A stretch of 64,000 bases of DNA from Blautia sp. Marseille-P3087 (GCF_900120195.1 NZ_LT635539.1:440830-504829), one strand, 5' to 3'; shown: positions 1-9,646, counted from the first letter of the stretch. A program made the numbers and translations. The notes: generated by a model not told the origin, from the letters alone.

Positions 1-404
1 TTGATATCGGGAAGGCACTTCTTGTGACTGATATTATGATCACTGTTGCGGGATGTTTTGTTTTTGATATCAAAACAGGACTGTATTCTTTCCTCGGTCT
101 TACGATCCGCTCTTTTATGATCGACAACTTTATTGAGGGATTTAATCTTTCGAAATATTTCAATGTTGTCTGTGATGAGCCGGAACCGATCTGCAATTTC
201 CTTGTTCATGAGCTGAAACGAAGCGCGACGATCGTTCATGCGCAGGGAGCTTTTTCAGGAAAAGACAAATATATCGTATTTACCGTACTCAGCCGTCCTC
301 AGGCAGTACGTCTTCGTAACTTTATTAAAGAAAACCAGCCGAGTGCATTTATGTTGATTTCTAATACAAGCGAAATCATCGGTAAGGGATTCCACAGCAT
401 CTGA
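1..404 (+). CDS. YitT-family membrane protein, C-terminal part (partial at left edge)
   Basis: The reading frame is open to the left edge; codons before the first internal start already fit the family, so the gene begins outside the window. The visible 134 residues hold the end of the membrane region (TDIMITVAGCFVFDIKTGLY) followed by a soluble ~80-residue domain of the DUF2179 type, ending in the family-typical GKGFHSI. YitT proteins (DUF161 plus DUF2179) are multi-pass membrane proteins common in Firmicutes with no settled function. The stop lies 22 bases before rqcH, which has its own ribosome binding site, so the two may be co-transcribed. Assignment rests on the C-terminal domain only. 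Confidence 0.75.
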   Translation, partial: DIGKALLVTDIMITVAGCFVFDIKTGLYSFLGLTIRSFMIDNFIEGFNLSKYFNVVCDEPEPICNFLVHELKRSATIVHAQGAFSGKDKYIVFTVLSRPQAVRLRNFIKENQPSAFMLISNTSEIIGKGFHSI

Positions 405-426
405 TACAAACTAAAGGAGAAATAAA

Positions 427-2181
427 ATGGCATTTGATGGCATCACCATTTCTGCAATGGTACAGGAATTACATAAAAATCTGGATAACGGCCGTTTTAA
501 CAAAATTGCACAACCAGAGGCGGATGCCCTGATGATCACCGGAAAGGGGGCAAACGGACAGTGCAGGTTATTTATTTCTGCAAGTCCTTCTCTCCCGTTG
601 ATCTATTTTACAGGCAAAAACAAACCAAGTCCCCTGACCGCACCAAACTTCTGTATGCTGCTCCGCAAGCATCTGGGAAGTGCAAGAATCGGAAAAATCA
701 TGCAGCCGGGACTGGAACGTGTGGTAGAGTTTGAACTGGAACATTTAAACGAATTGGGCGATCCATGTAAAAAATATCTGATCGTTGAACTGATGGGGAA
801 ATACAGCAACATCATCTTCTGTGATGAGAACAGGATGATCCTTGACAGCATCAAGCATGTGTCTTCGCATATGAGTTCCGTCCGGGAAGTTCTTCCGGGG
901 AGAGATTATTTTCTTCCGCAGACCCAGGAAAAACAGGATCCTCTGATGATCACGGAAGAAATGTTTAAAGAATCTGTATGTAAAAAGCCGTGTAATATTG
1001 CAAAGGCAATCTATACAACACTGACCGGAATCAGTCCTCTGATTGCGGAAGAAATCTGCTATCGTGCTTCCATTGACGGAAGTGATGCGGCACAGTCACT
1101 TGACGAAAATGCAGCAACACATCTCTATCATACTTTCCACCGTCTGATCGAACAGGTGCAGGAGGGAGATTTTACTCCGAGCATTATTTACAGAGATGAT
1201 GAGCCGGTAGAATATGCTGTTCTTCCACTCACGCAGTACGGACCGGAATATCACAGCCAGACATTTGAATCTGTTTCAGAAATGCTGGAAACTTACTATG
1301 CATCGAAAGAGATTCTGACGAGGATCCGTCAGAAATCTTCTGATCTTCGAAGAATCGTGCAGACAGCTCTTGAGCGAAACCGTAAGAAACTGGTTCTCCA
1401 GCAGAAGCAAATGAAAGATACTGCCAAAAAGGACAAATATAAAGTATACGGAGAGTTAATCAATACGTATGGTTATGGGCTGGAAGACGGATGCAAATCA
1501 TTCAAAGCGCTGAATTATTATACAAATGAAGAAATAACAATTCCTCTGGATAAGACAATGACACCGGGTGAAAATGCGAAGAAATATTTTGATCGTTACG
1601 GTAAGCTGAAACGCACCGAAGAGGCGTTGACAGAGCAGATCGCGGATACTGAAGCTGAAATCGAGCATCTGGAATCTATATCAAATGCACTGGACATTGC
1701 ACGTGCAGAGAGCGATCTTGCCCAGATCAAAGAAGAACTGACAGAATATGGTTATATAAAGAAACACTATACAAATAAAAAAGGTCAGAAAGCGCAGACA
1801 AAATCAAAACCGTTCCATTATATTTCCAGTGATGGATTTGATATCTTTGTAGGAAAAAACAATTATCAGAATGATGAGCTGACATTTAAAATGGCAACCG
1901 GCAATGACTGGTGGTTTCATGCCAAAAAAATGGCGGGTTCCCATGTTGTTGTGAAGACTCCGGACGGAGAACTTCCGGACCGTACTTTCGAGGAGGCCGG
2001 ACGTCTTGCTGCCTACTATTCAAAAGGCAGAACCGCTCCTAAAGTAGAGATTGATTATATTCAGAAAAAACACGTCAAAAAACCAGGCGGCGCCAAACCG
2101 GGATTTGTAGTCTATTATACAAACTACTCTCTTATGGCCGCACCTGATATCTCAGACATCAAAGAAGCCCCCCGGTCATAA
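427..2181 (+). CDS. rqcH: RqcH / NFACT-family ribosome quality control factor (Rqc2 homologue)
   Basis: A 584-residue protein with the NFACT order: NFACT-N (about 1-180), a HhH-like region and long coiled coil (about 290-440), and NFACT-R near 480-570 with the GNDWWFHAKKMAGSHVVV motif. In Bacillus this factor binds stalled 50S subunits carrying peptidyl-tRNA and recruits tRNA-Ala to add C-terminal alanine tails that mark the chain for degradation. Older annotations call it fibronectin-binding protein A. The catalytically important D97-R98 pair of B. subtilis RqcH appears here as E97-R98 at exactly the same numbering. Ribosome binding site AAAGGAGA precedes the ATG. The stop codon lies inside a terminator hairpin. 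Confidence 0.9.
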   Translation: MAFDGITISAMVQELHKNLDNGRFNKIAQPEADALMITGKGANGQCRLFISASPSLPLIYFTGKNKPSPLTAPNFCMLLRKHLGSARIGKIMQPGLERVVEFELEHLNELGDPCKKYLIVELMGKYSNIIFCDENRMILDSIKHVSSHMSSVREVLPGRDYFLPQTQEKQDPLMITEEMFKESVCKKPCNIAKAIYTTLTGISPLIAEEICYRASIDGSDAAQSLDENAATHLYHTFHRLIEQVQEGDFTPSIIYRDDEPVEYAVLPLTQYGPEYHSQTFESVSEMLETYYASKEILTRIRQKSSDLRRIVQTALERNRKKLVLQQKQMKDTAKKDKYKVYGELINTYGYGLEDGCKSFKALNYYTNEEITIPLDKTMTPGENAKKYFDRYGKLKRTEEALTEQIADTEAEIEHLESISNALDIARAESDLAQIKEELTEYGYIKKHYTNKKGQKAQTKSKPFHYISSDGFDIFVGKNNYQNDELTFKMATGNDWWFHAKKMAGSHVVVKTPDGELPDRTFEEAGRLAAYYSKGRTAPKVEIDYIQKKHVKKPGGAKPGFVVYYTNYSLMAAPDISDIKEAPRS

Positions 2182-2198
2182 ACCGGAGGGCTTTTTTT
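2166..2198 (+). terminator. Rho-independent terminator of rqcH
   Basis: An 11-bp GC-rich stem (AGCCCCCCGGT / ACCGGAGGGCT, one mismatch) with a short loop that contains the rqcH stop codon, followed by seven T. The stem starts inside the last codons of the gene. Confidence 0.9.
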
Positions 2199-2227
2199 GA
2201 TACTTCTCTTATAAATCCTGATACTTT

Positions 2228-4630
2228 TTATTTGGCAACAAAGTTGACAATCTTATTTGGAACATAGATTTCTTTGATCAGGTTTTTGCCTTCAATGAAA
2301 GATGCAATTCTCTCATCTGCTTTTGCAATCTCGAATGCTTTTTCTTTATCGCAGCCGTTCGGGATTACAATAGTTCCTCTTACTTTGCCATTAACCTGAA
2401 CACCGATTTCAACAGTCTTGGCAACAGTCTTACCTTCATCGTATACCGGCCATGGAGCAACTGCAAGCAGTCCCTCACCACCGAGAAATTCCCAGATTTC
2501 TTCGCAGAGATGCGGAGCAAACGGGCTTAAGAGCTTGATAAAGATGCCTAAATCTTCTTTGCCGATATGACCTTCTGCAGTGATCTCATTGATCAGAGTC
2601 ATGAGACTTGCGATTGCAGTATTGAATTTCAGGTTTTCTATGTCGGAAGAAACTTTCTTGATGGTACGGTGAATCTTCATCTCCAGTTCGTCGGAAACAG
2701 GTGCTTCGGAAAGGATATCAGTCAGACCTGCAACACGATCAAGGAATTTTTTACAGCCTTTTACAGAGCTGTCACTCCACGGAGTTGCTGCGCCATAATC
2801 ACCCATAAATAATACATAAGTACGAAGGGTATCTGCACCGTACTCTTCTACAATGTCAAGCGGATCGACAACGTTTCCTTTGGATTTGCTCATCTTGTCT
2901 CCGTCCGGTCCGAGGATCAGTCCCTGGATAGAACGTTTTGCGTATGGCTCCGGAGTATTGACAACACCGAGATCATACAGGAAATGATGCCAGAATCTGG
3001 AATAAATCATATGTCTGGTAACGTGTTCCATACCACCGTTGTACCAGTCAACAGGCATCCAGTATTTGAGTTTGTCCATATCAGCCAGTGCCTGTGTGTT
3101 GTGCGGATCAGTGTATCTTAAGAAATACCAGGAAGATCCCGCCCACTGAGGCATGGTATCTGTTTCACGTTTTGCCGGCGCACCACATTTCGGGCATGTG
3201 CAGTTTACGAAGGAATCAATCTTTGCAAGTGGTGACTGTCCATCTTCACCCGGCTCAAAATCTTTGACATCTGGCAAACGAAGCGGAAGTTCTTCTTCTG
3301 GAACAGCTACAACACCACATTTCGGGCAATGGATAAGCGGAATAGGCTCGCCCCAGTATCTCTGACGGTTGAATGCCCAGTCTTTCATCTTGTACTGAAC
3401 ACCGGCTTTACCGATACCTTTCTTTTCAAGTTCTTCAAGCATACGCTCGATAGAATCCTTTTTCTTTGTATAGCCGTTAAGAAATTCAGAGTTGACCATT
3501 TCTCCGTCACCAGTATAAGCTTCTTTGGAGATATCGCCACCTTTGATAACTTCGATGATATCAATACCGAATTTCTTTGCGAAATCATAGTCACGCTGAT
3601 CATGTGCCGGAACTGCCATAATTGCACCTGTACCATAGCCCATCATTACATAGTCTGCAATGTAGATCGGAATCTTCTTACCGTTGACAGGGTTGATTCC
3701 TTCCAGTCCCTGAATACGCACACCGGTCTTGTCTTTGACAAGCTGTGTTCTCTCGAACTCGGTTTTTTTTGCACATTCATTACGATATGCAGTAATCTCG
3801 TCCATGTTAGCGACTTTGTCTTTGTATTTGTCGATGATCGGATGTTCCGGAGCGATTACCATAAAAGTAACACCGAACAGGGTATCCGGTCTGGTTGTAT
3901 AGATTTCAAGTTTTTCATCAATGCCATCAATGTCAAAGTTTACGAATGCACCCTTTGATTTGCCGATCCAGTGAATCTGCTGCTGTTTTACATTGTCAGG
4001 ATAATCAACATCTTTCAGACCTTCCAGAAGCTTATCAGCATACTGAGTGATACGCAGATACCATACGTCTTTAGATTTCTGTACAACTTCGCTGTGACAG
4101 ATATCACATTTACCGCCCTGGCTGTCTTCATTGGAAAGTACAACCTTACAGTGCGGGCAATAGTTTACGAGAGTTCTGTCTCTGAATACAAGACCTTTTT
4201 CGAACATTTTGAGGAAGATCCACTGTGTCCATTTGTAGTAATCCTCGTCTGTAGTATCGATGACACGGTTCCAGTCAAAAGAAAATCCGACTTTTTTTAA
4301 CTGGTTGGAGAATTTCTTGATATTCTCGTCAGTGATGATACGTGGATGTGTACCGGTCTTTACGGCATAGTTCTCAGTAGGAAGACCGAATGCATCAAAT
4401 CCGATCGGGAAAAGTACATTGTATCCTTCCATACGACGTTTACGTGAAATAACCTCAAGGCTTGAGTATGCTTTGATGTGACCGACATGCATACCGGCAC
4501 CACTTGGATATGGGAATTCTACAAGACCATAGAATTTTGGCTTGTCGCTGTTGTCTTTGGCTTCGAAGACTTTGCTTTCTTCCCATTTTGCCTGCCACTT
4601 GGGCTCGATCTTTTTAAACATGTATTTCAT
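2228..4630 (-). CDS. leuS: Leucyl-tRNA synthetase
   Basis: An 800-residue class Ia synthetase, the usual length for bacterial LeuRS, charging tRNA-Leu in the cytoplasm. The HIGH-type motif is MHVGH (47-51), the KMSKS loop reads DKMSKSKGNVVDP near residue 580. The editing CP1 domain is present (TTRPDTLFG and GTGAIMAVPAHDQRD), as are two CxxC zinc-like pairs (CPHC, CDIC). The start at MKYMFKK follows GGAGGAAAC by a normal distance, and a sigma-A promoter lies just upstream. Unlike many Firmicute synthetase genes, no T-box leader is visible in the 127 bases before it. Confidence 0.97.
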   Translation of the reverse strand: MKYMFKKIEPKWQAKWEESKVFEAKDNSDKPKFYGLVEFPYPSGAGMHVGHIKAYSSLEVISRKRRMEGYNVLFPIGFDAFGLPTENYAVKTGTHPRIITDENIKKFSNQLKKVGFSFDWNRVIDTTDEDYYKWTQWIFLKMFEKGLVFRDRTLVNYCPHCKVVLSNEDSQGGKCDICHSEVVQKSKDVWYLRITQYADKLLEGLKDVDYPDNVKQQQIHWIGKSKGAFVNFDIDGIDEKLEIYTTRPDTLFGVTFMVIAPEHPIIDKYKDKVANMDEITAYRNECAKKTEFERTQLVKDKTGVRIQGLEGINPVNGKKIPIYIADYVMMGYGTGAIMAVPAHDQRDYDFAKKFGIDIIEVIKGGDISKEAYTGDGEMVNSEFLNGYTKKKDSIERMLEELEKKGIGKAGVQYKMKDWAFNRQRYWGEPIPLIHCPKCGVVAVPEEELPLRLPDVKDFEPGEDGQSPLAKIDSFVNCTCPKCGAPAKRETDTMPQWAGSSWYFLRYTDPHNTQALADMDKLKYWMPVDWYNGGMEHVTRHMIYSRFWHHFLYDLGVVNTPEPYAKRSIQGLILGPDGDKMSKSKGNVVDPLDIVEEYGADTLRTYVLFMGDYGAATPWSDSSVKGCKKFLDRVAGLTDILSEAPVSDELEMKIHRTIKKVSSDIENLKFNTAIASLMTLINEITAEGHIGKEDLGIFIKLLSPFAPHLCEEIWEFLGGEGLLAVAPWPVYDEGKTVAKTVEIGVQVNGKVRGTIVIPNGCDKEKAFEIAKADERIASFIEGKNLIKEIYVPNKIVNFVAK

Positions 4631-4666
4631 TTCTATGTTTCCTCCAACATTGTTATCTAAAAATCA

Positions 4667-4695
4667 ATTCTAATTCAATACGTTCCGTTTGTCAA
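4667..4695 (-). promoter_or_regulatory. Sigma-A promoter of leuS
   Basis: Reading the minus strand: TTGACA, 17-base spacer, TAGAAT, placed 37 bases before the leuS start. Confidence 0.75.
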
Positions 4696-4755
4696 TGCTT
4701 CTGTTGCGGTACTGGAGAGGCGTCTTATCTCTGTGATGGATCTTTTTTATATACC

Positions 4756-4792
4756 GAAAGCCCTTCACCTCAATTTAAAGTGAAGGGCTTTC
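4756..4792 (-). terminator. Terminator of the EF-G-like gene
   Basis: A perfect 13-bp stem (GAAAGCCCTTCAC / GTGAAGGGCTTTC) with an 11-base AT-rich loop, 28 bases past the stop of the EF-G-like gene. The T-run after the stem is weak, so termination depends mainly on the stem. Confidence 0.75.
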
Positions 4793-4819
4793 TATGTGAT
4801 TTGATGTTATAGATGCAGA

Positions 4820-6907
4820 TTATTCAGCAGCATCAACTTTACTTGCTCTTGCTTCGATTTCTTTTGCCTGGATATCACTCGGAGCCTGTTCATAACGGGC
4901 AAATTCATAAGAGAAGTCTCCGCTTCCGCCGGTCATGGAACGAAGCGTTGTAGAATATCCGTAAATCTCAAGCTGCGGAACATCGGCTTCAATGATGGTA
5001 TTACCTTCGTGATCCGGATTCATGCCGAGTACACGGCCGCGACGTTTGTTCAGGTCACCCATAACATCACCTGTATATTTATCCGGAACGATTACCTTCA
5101 TGGAAACAATTGGCTCAAGAAGTACAGGAGATGCATCCATGAAACCTTTCTTGAAGGCAAGGATCGTTGCCATCTTAAATGCCATTTCTGAAGAATCAAC
5201 CGGATGGAAAGATCCATCATAAAGAGTAGCTTTTACACCAACTACCGGATATGCAGCCAGAGGTCCTTTCTGAACGCATTCCTGCAGACCTTTTTCAACA
5301 GCCGGGAAGTAGTTCTTCGGTACAGCACCACCAACTACTACCTGTTCAAATACATATGGAGTCTCCAGATCACCGGACGGCTCAAAACGCATCTTAACAT
5401 GTCCATACTGTCCATGTCCGCCAGACTGCTTCTTATGTTTGCCTTCTACGTCAGAGTTTTTACGGATGGTTTCGCGGAAGGCAACCTTCGGTTTGGAAAG
5501 TTCAATCTCTACTTTGTAGCGCTCTTTCAGTTTGCTGACTACGATGTCAAGATGCTGATCACCCATACCGTAAAGGAGTGTCTGTCTGTTGGCTGAATCA
5601 TTTACTACACGGAGGGTTTTATCCTCGCTTGCCATTTTTGCAAGAGACTGTGAAATCTTGTCTTCGTCACCTTTCTTGACAGCTTTATATCTCTTATAGG
5701 TATACGGTGTAGAGATTACTGCTTTCGGATAAAGCACCGGTGCAGATTTAGCTGCAAGGCTGTCACCTGTCTGCACGCTTGCAAGTTTGGCAATTGCACC
5801 GATATCGCCTGCATGAAGCTCCGGAACTTCGATCGGTTTGGAGCCTTCGAGCACATATAGTTTGTTCAAACGTTCTTCAACACCCTTTTCTACGTTGAGC
5901 AGAGTATCATCGGATTTGATAACACCGGAGGCAACCTTAATAAGAGAATATTTGCCAAGGAACGGATCTGCGATCGTCTTCCATACATATGCAGATTTTG
6001 TTTTTGCAAAATCATAATTGGCTTCAAAAATTTCATTGGTCTTCTGGGAAATACCGTTGCAGGAACGTTTGTCCGGGCTCGGGAAATATCCGCAGATATC
6101 ATCGAGAAGGTTGGATACACCACGAAGATTGATCGGGGAACCCATGCATACCGGAACGATGCTTGCGTCCTGTACATTTGTTGCAAGTGCTGCGGAAACT
6201 TCTGTTACGGAGAACTCATCTCCTTCGAAGTAACGATCCATAAATTCTTCGCTGGTCTCTGCTACAGATTCCATAAGGATATCATGGTATTTTTCCAGAT
6301 ATTCATCCAGGTACTCCGGAACATCACATGGTTCCTTGCCTGCTTTGTCAATATATTTACGACCTGCCTGTTTGACAACATTTACGTAACCGACAAATTT
6401 ACCGTCTTCACGGATCGGGAAATGAAGCGGTGCGATCTTTTTGCCATAAAGTTCGGTCAGTTCTTCCACTACTTTTCGATAGCTGACGTCATCCACATCC
6501 ATGTCTGTTACGAAGAACATACGCGGAAGTTTATATTTTTCACAGAGGTTCCATGCTTTCTGAGTACCTACCTGTACACCGGCTTTACCGGAAACAACGA
6601 TGATTGCCGCATCTGCTGCGCTGACAGCCTCTTCTACTTCCCCCACAAAATCAAAATATCCCGGTGTGTCAAGTACATTGACTTTTACTTTATCCCATGG
6701 TACCGGAATCAAAGTAGTCGAAACAGAAAAATGTCTTTTGATCTCTTCTTTATCAAAATCACTAACGGTATTTCCATCCTCTACTCTGCCAAGGCGGTTA
6801 GTCATTCCTGCCAGATAAGCCATTGCCTCTGCTAATGTGGTCTTTCCGGATCCCCCATGACCTAAAAGAACCACATTGCGGATTCGGTCAGTTCTATAAA
6901 CGTCCAT
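4820..6907 (-). CDS. EF-G-like translation-factor GTPase (EF-G-2 subfamily)
   Basis: A 695-residue protein with the full five-domain EF-G layout, but of the EF-G-like subfamily rather than canonical FusA. G1 is GHGGSGKTT (16-24) instead of AHIDAGKTT, G3 is DTPGY (80-84), so the catalytic His of DTPGH is Tyr, and G4 is TDMD (134-137) instead of NKMD. Domains III-V follow, with GGHGQYGHVKMRFEP and the domain-V sequence PQLEIYGYSTTLRSMTGG. These proteins are paralogues of EF-G whose physiological role is unclear. The gene is monocistronic between its own promoter and terminator, and far from rpsL/rpsG/tuf, where the housekeeping fusA would sit. Confidence 0.85.
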   Translation of the reverse strand: MDVYRTDRIRNVVLLGHGGSGKTTLAEAMAYLAGMTNRLGRVEDGNTVSDFDKEEIKRHFSVSTTLIPVPWDKVKVNVLDTPGYFDFVGEVEEAVSAADAAIIVVSGKAGVQVGTQKAWNLCEKYKLPRMFFVTDMDVDDVSYRKVVEELTELYGKKIAPLHFPIREDGKFVGYVNVVKQAGRKYIDKAGKEPCDVPEYLDEYLEKYHDILMESVAETSEEFMDRYFEGDEFSVTEVSAALATNVQDASIVPVCMGSPINLRGVSNLLDDICGYFPSPDKRSCNGISQKTNEIFEANYDFAKTKSAYVWKTIADPFLGKYSLIKVASGVIKSDDTLLNVEKGVEERLNKLYVLEGSKPIEVPELHAGDIGAIAKLASVQTGDSLAAKSAPVLYPKAVISTPYTYKRYKAVKKGDEDKISQSLAKMASEDKTLRVVNDSANRQTLLYGMGDQHLDIVVSKLKERYKVEIELSKPKVAFRETIRKNSDVEGKHKKQSGGHGQYGHVKMRFEPSGDLETPYVFEQVVVGGAVPKNYFPAVEKGLQECVQKGPLAAYPVVGVKATLYDGSFHPVDSSEMAFKMATILAFKKGFMDASPVLLEPIVSMKVIVPDKYTGDVMGDLNKRRGRVLGMNPDHEGNTIIEADVPQLEIYGYSTTLRSMTGGSGDFSYEFARYEQAPSDIQAKEIEARASKVDAAE

Positions 6908-6941
6908 ATGTAATACCTCCCTGTTTGTCTAATATGTTCAT

Positions 6942-6970
6942 ATTTTACTAAAAATTCTTGCACTTTTCAA
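6942..6970 (-). promoter_or_regulatory. Sigma-A promoter of the EF-G-like gene
   Basis: Minus strand TTGAAA, 17-base spacer, TAAAAT, 35 bases before the start codon, which is preceded by GGGAGGT. Confidence 0.65.
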
Positions 6971-7049
6971 GTATTTTATATAATTTTAACAACATTTTTT
7001 ATTCGAATTGTGTATAATTTTAACGAATTTACCGATTTTATCGCTTTAT

Positions 7050-7078
7050 TTGACATTTATAGTATATTCTTTTAAAAT
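7050..7078 (+). promoter_or_regulatory. Sigma-A promoter of tyrA-aroA
   Basis: TTGACA, 17-base spacer, TAAAAT, about 49 bases before the tyrA start. It diverges from the promoter of the EF-G-like gene. Confidence 0.75.
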
Positions 7079-7126
7079 AAGAACATAGTTTTTATTAATG
7101 TGACTTGGGAAAGGATACAAAACATC

Positions 7127-8218
7127 ATGAAAACCATTGGTTTTATCGGGCTTGGCCTTATCGGAGGATCTATCGCAAAAACGATCCGCAAATTTCATCC
7201 AGATTATCATATTCTGGCATACGCAAAACACAAAGAAACTCTGGCTGCAGCACTCAGCTGTAATGCCATCGACGCTGTACTGGAAGAAAAGGATGAGCGA
7301 TACCGTACCTGCGATTATATTTTCCTCTGCGCACCGGTAGAATACAATATAGAATATCTGAAATACTTAAAGGATGTGATTTCTGATGACTGCATCATCA
7401 CTGATGCCGGCAGCGTAAAAGGACCGATCCACAAAGCAGTTGAGGAGCTTGGCATGGAACACTGCTTCATAGGTGGTCATCCGATGGCAGGTTCTGAACA
7501 GTCCGGATTTGAACATTCTTCTGACCATCTGCTTGAGAATGCATATTACATACTGACTCCGGGCGGTGAAGTCCCGCTGGAAAAACTGACGAAATTTTCA
7601 GAACTGATTGATTCGCTTGGTTCCATTCCGATGGTCCTTACTGCAGAAGAACATGATTTTATTACTGCAGGTGTCAGCCATCTTCCGCATATTATTGCTT
7701 CTTCTCTCGTTAATCTGGTCAATACGTTGGATAATGAAGCAGAATATATGAAAACGATCGCTGCCGGAGGTTTCCGAGATATTACAAGAATCGCTTCTTC
7801 TTCCCCGGTTATGTGGGAACAGATCTGCGTGGAAAATCACGAAAATATTTCCACAGTGCTTGATGAGTATATCCGTATGCTGATTCAGATCCGTTGTTCT
7901 ATCGATAATCAGGAATCTGAAAATCTTTACGATATGTTTGCACGTTCCAGAGATTATCGTGATTCAATCGATGCAACATCCTCAGGTCTGATCAACAAGA
8001 CCTATGTGCTGTATATTGACATTGTAGATGAAGCTGGTGGCATCGCAACGATTGCAACAATCCTTGCTATGGAAGGCATCAGTATCAAAAATATCGGCAT
8101 CATTCATAACCGTGAATTTGAACAAGGTGTCCTGAAAATCGAATTCTACGAACAGGGTGCGATGCAGAAAGGCTGTGCACTTCTCAAAAAACGTAATTAC
8201 ATTGTATATGAACGGTAG
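7127..8218 (+). CDS. tyrA: Prephenate dehydrogenase with C-terminal ACT domain
   Basis: A 363-residue enzyme converting prephenate to 4-hydroxyphenylpyruvate with NAD, in tyrosine synthesis. The N-terminal Rossmann motif is GFIGLGLIGGS; the prephenate region includes GGHPMAGSEQSGFEHS and the helical part with GVSHLPHIIASS. An ACT domain (about 290-363, starting TYVLYIDIVDEAGGIATIA) suggests feedback control by an aromatic amino acid. An in-frame GTG at 7100 would add nine residues, but the ATG at 7127 places the Rossmann strand at the N-terminus and follows a GGGAAAGG ribosome binding site, so it is preferred. aroA follows after 8 bases, suggesting a translationally linked pair. Confidence 0.95.
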   Translation: MKTIGFIGLGLIGGSIAKTIRKFHPDYHILAYAKHKETLAAALSCNAIDAVLEEKDERYRTCDYIFLCAPVEYNIEYLKYLKDVISDDCIITDAGSVKGPIHKAVEELGMEHCFIGGHPMAGSEQSGFEHSSDHLLENAYYILTPGGEVPLEKLTKFSELIDSLGSIPMVLTAEEHDFITAGVSHLPHIIASSLVNLVNTLDNEAEYMKTIAAGGFRDITRIASSSPVMWEQICVENHENISTVLDEYIRMLIQIRCSIDNQESENLYDMFARSRDYRDSIDATSSGLINKTYVLYIDIVDEAGGIATIATILAMEGISIKNIGIIHNREFEQGVLKIEFYEQGAMQKGCALLKKRNYIVYER

Positions 8219-8226
8219 GTAATTAT

Positions 8227-9501
8227 ATGGAAATCAAAAAACAGACCAATTTAAGAGGTATGCTGATGGTACCGGGGGATAAATCCATCTCCCACCGTGC
8301 AGTTATGTTTGGCTCTCTTGCAAAAGGAACTACTCGTATTTCACATTTTCTGGAAGGTGCCGACTGTCTGTCGACAATTGCATGTTTTCGCAAAATGGGT
8401 ATTGATATCGAACGAAATGCTTCTGAGATTCTGGTACACGGTAAGGGCCTTCACGGTCTCTCTGCTCCGGATGGTATTCTGGATGTGGGCAACAGTGGTA
8501 CAACAACCCGCCTGATCTCAGGTATTCTTGCCGGACAGAATTTTACTTCAGAACTGGATGGCGACGATTCTATTCGCACCCGGCCAATGAAAAGAATCAT
8601 GACACCTCTTACTTCTATGGGAGCAGATATCACAAGTAAACGGGATAATGGCTGTGCACCGCTTGTTATTGATGGAAAAACGCTTCACGGAATCCACTAT
8701 GATTCTCCGGTCGCTTCTGCGCAGGTAAAGTCCTGTGTACTTCTTGCCGGTATGTATGCAGATAGTATTACAAGTGTTACGGAGCCGTTTCTTTCCCGTA
8801 ACCATACAGAAATCATGCTGAACTATTTCGGTGCAAAAGTTACTTCCGAAGGAACTACTGCTTCCATCGTACCGGAACCGGCACTGAACGGCCGCGAGAT
8901 TCAGGTACCTGGAGATATTTCCTCCGCTGCTTATTTCATTGCAGCAGGACTTCTTACTCCGGGCAGTGAGATTCTTCTGAAAAATGTCGGCATTAACCCG
9001 ACAAGAGCTGGTATTTTGAAAGTCTGCATGGATATGGGGGCAGATATCACACTCCTTAATGAGAGTACTGAGGGTGAGCCGACAGCGGATCTTCTTATCC
9101 GCACAAGCAATCTGAAGGGAACAACGATTGAAGGCGGAATCATCCCGACTCTGATCGACGAGATTCCGATGATCGCAGTTATGGCCGCGTTTGCAGATGG
9201 TACAACGGTCATCCGTGATGCACAGGAATTGAAGGTTAAAGAATCTGATCGTATTACAGTTATGGTTGACAATTTGAAACGTATGGGTGCTGACATTGAA
9301 GGCACTGAGGACGGGATGATCATCCATGGAGGCAAACCAATGCATGGCGCAGCTATCGATTCTCATCTGGATCATCGCGTGGCAATGTCCTTTGCGGTTG
9401 CAGGTACGATCTGTGATGGTACCATGGATATCCTGAATGGAGACTGTGTAAATATATCATATCCGGAATTTTATAATGATCTTTACAGCTTAGGAAAATA
9501 A
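8227..9501 (+). CDS. aroA: 3-phosphoshikimate 1-carboxyvinyltransferase (EPSP synthase)
   Basis: A 424-residue EPSP synthase, joining shikimate-3-phosphate and phosphoenolpyruvate in the shikimate pathway. Hallmarks: PGDKSISHRA (catalytic Lys19), GNSGTTTRLISG, DDSIRTRPMKRIM, the KESDRI region, and the C-terminal HLDHRVAMSFAVAG. Length is normal. It is the second gene of the tyrA-aroA unit and is followed by a clear terminator. Both genes draw on the same pathway and so form a compact aromatic amino acid module. The rest of the aro genes are not in the window. Confidence 0.97.
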   Translation: MEIKKQTNLRGMLMVPGDKSISHRAVMFGSLAKGTTRISHFLEGADCLSTIACFRKMGIDIERNASEILVHGKGLHGLSAPDGILDVGNSGTTTRLISGILAGQNFTSELDGDDSIRTRPMKRIMTPLTSMGADITSKRDNGCAPLVIDGKTLHGIHYDSPVASAQVKSCVLLAGMYADSITSVTEPFLSRNHTEIMLNYFGAKVTSEGTTASIVPEPALNGREIQVPGDISSAAYFIAAGLLTPGSEILLKNVGINPTRAGILKVCMDMGADITLLNESTEGEPTADLLIRTSNLKGTTIEGGIIPTLIDEIPMIAVMAAFADGTTVIRDAQELKVKESDRITVMVDNLKRMGADIEGTEDGMIIHGGKPMHGAAIDSHLDHRVAMSFAVAGTICDGTMDILNGDCVNISYPEFYNDLYSLGK

Positions 9502-9518
9502 TAAAATGAGAATAAAGC

Positions 9519-9553
9519 CTGTCATTGCATGAAAATGTGATGACAGTTTTTTT
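9519..9553 (+). terminator. Terminator of tyrA-aroA
   Basis: Stem CTGTCAT / ATGACAG with an inner TGCAT-type extension, followed by seven T. Confidence 0.85.
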
Positions 9554-9646
9554 ATGTTTCGAAAATGTATACTCTCCTGCCTCAGAAGACATCCTAAAAA
9601 TAACTCAAATATCGGTTTCTATTGTATTAAAGTACAGGAGGTATCT

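Noticed and set aside
4631-4755. Possible T-box before leuS
   Set aside because: No TGGNACCGCG box, specifier stem or antiterminator is present; the region holds only the promoter and the tail of the previous terminator.
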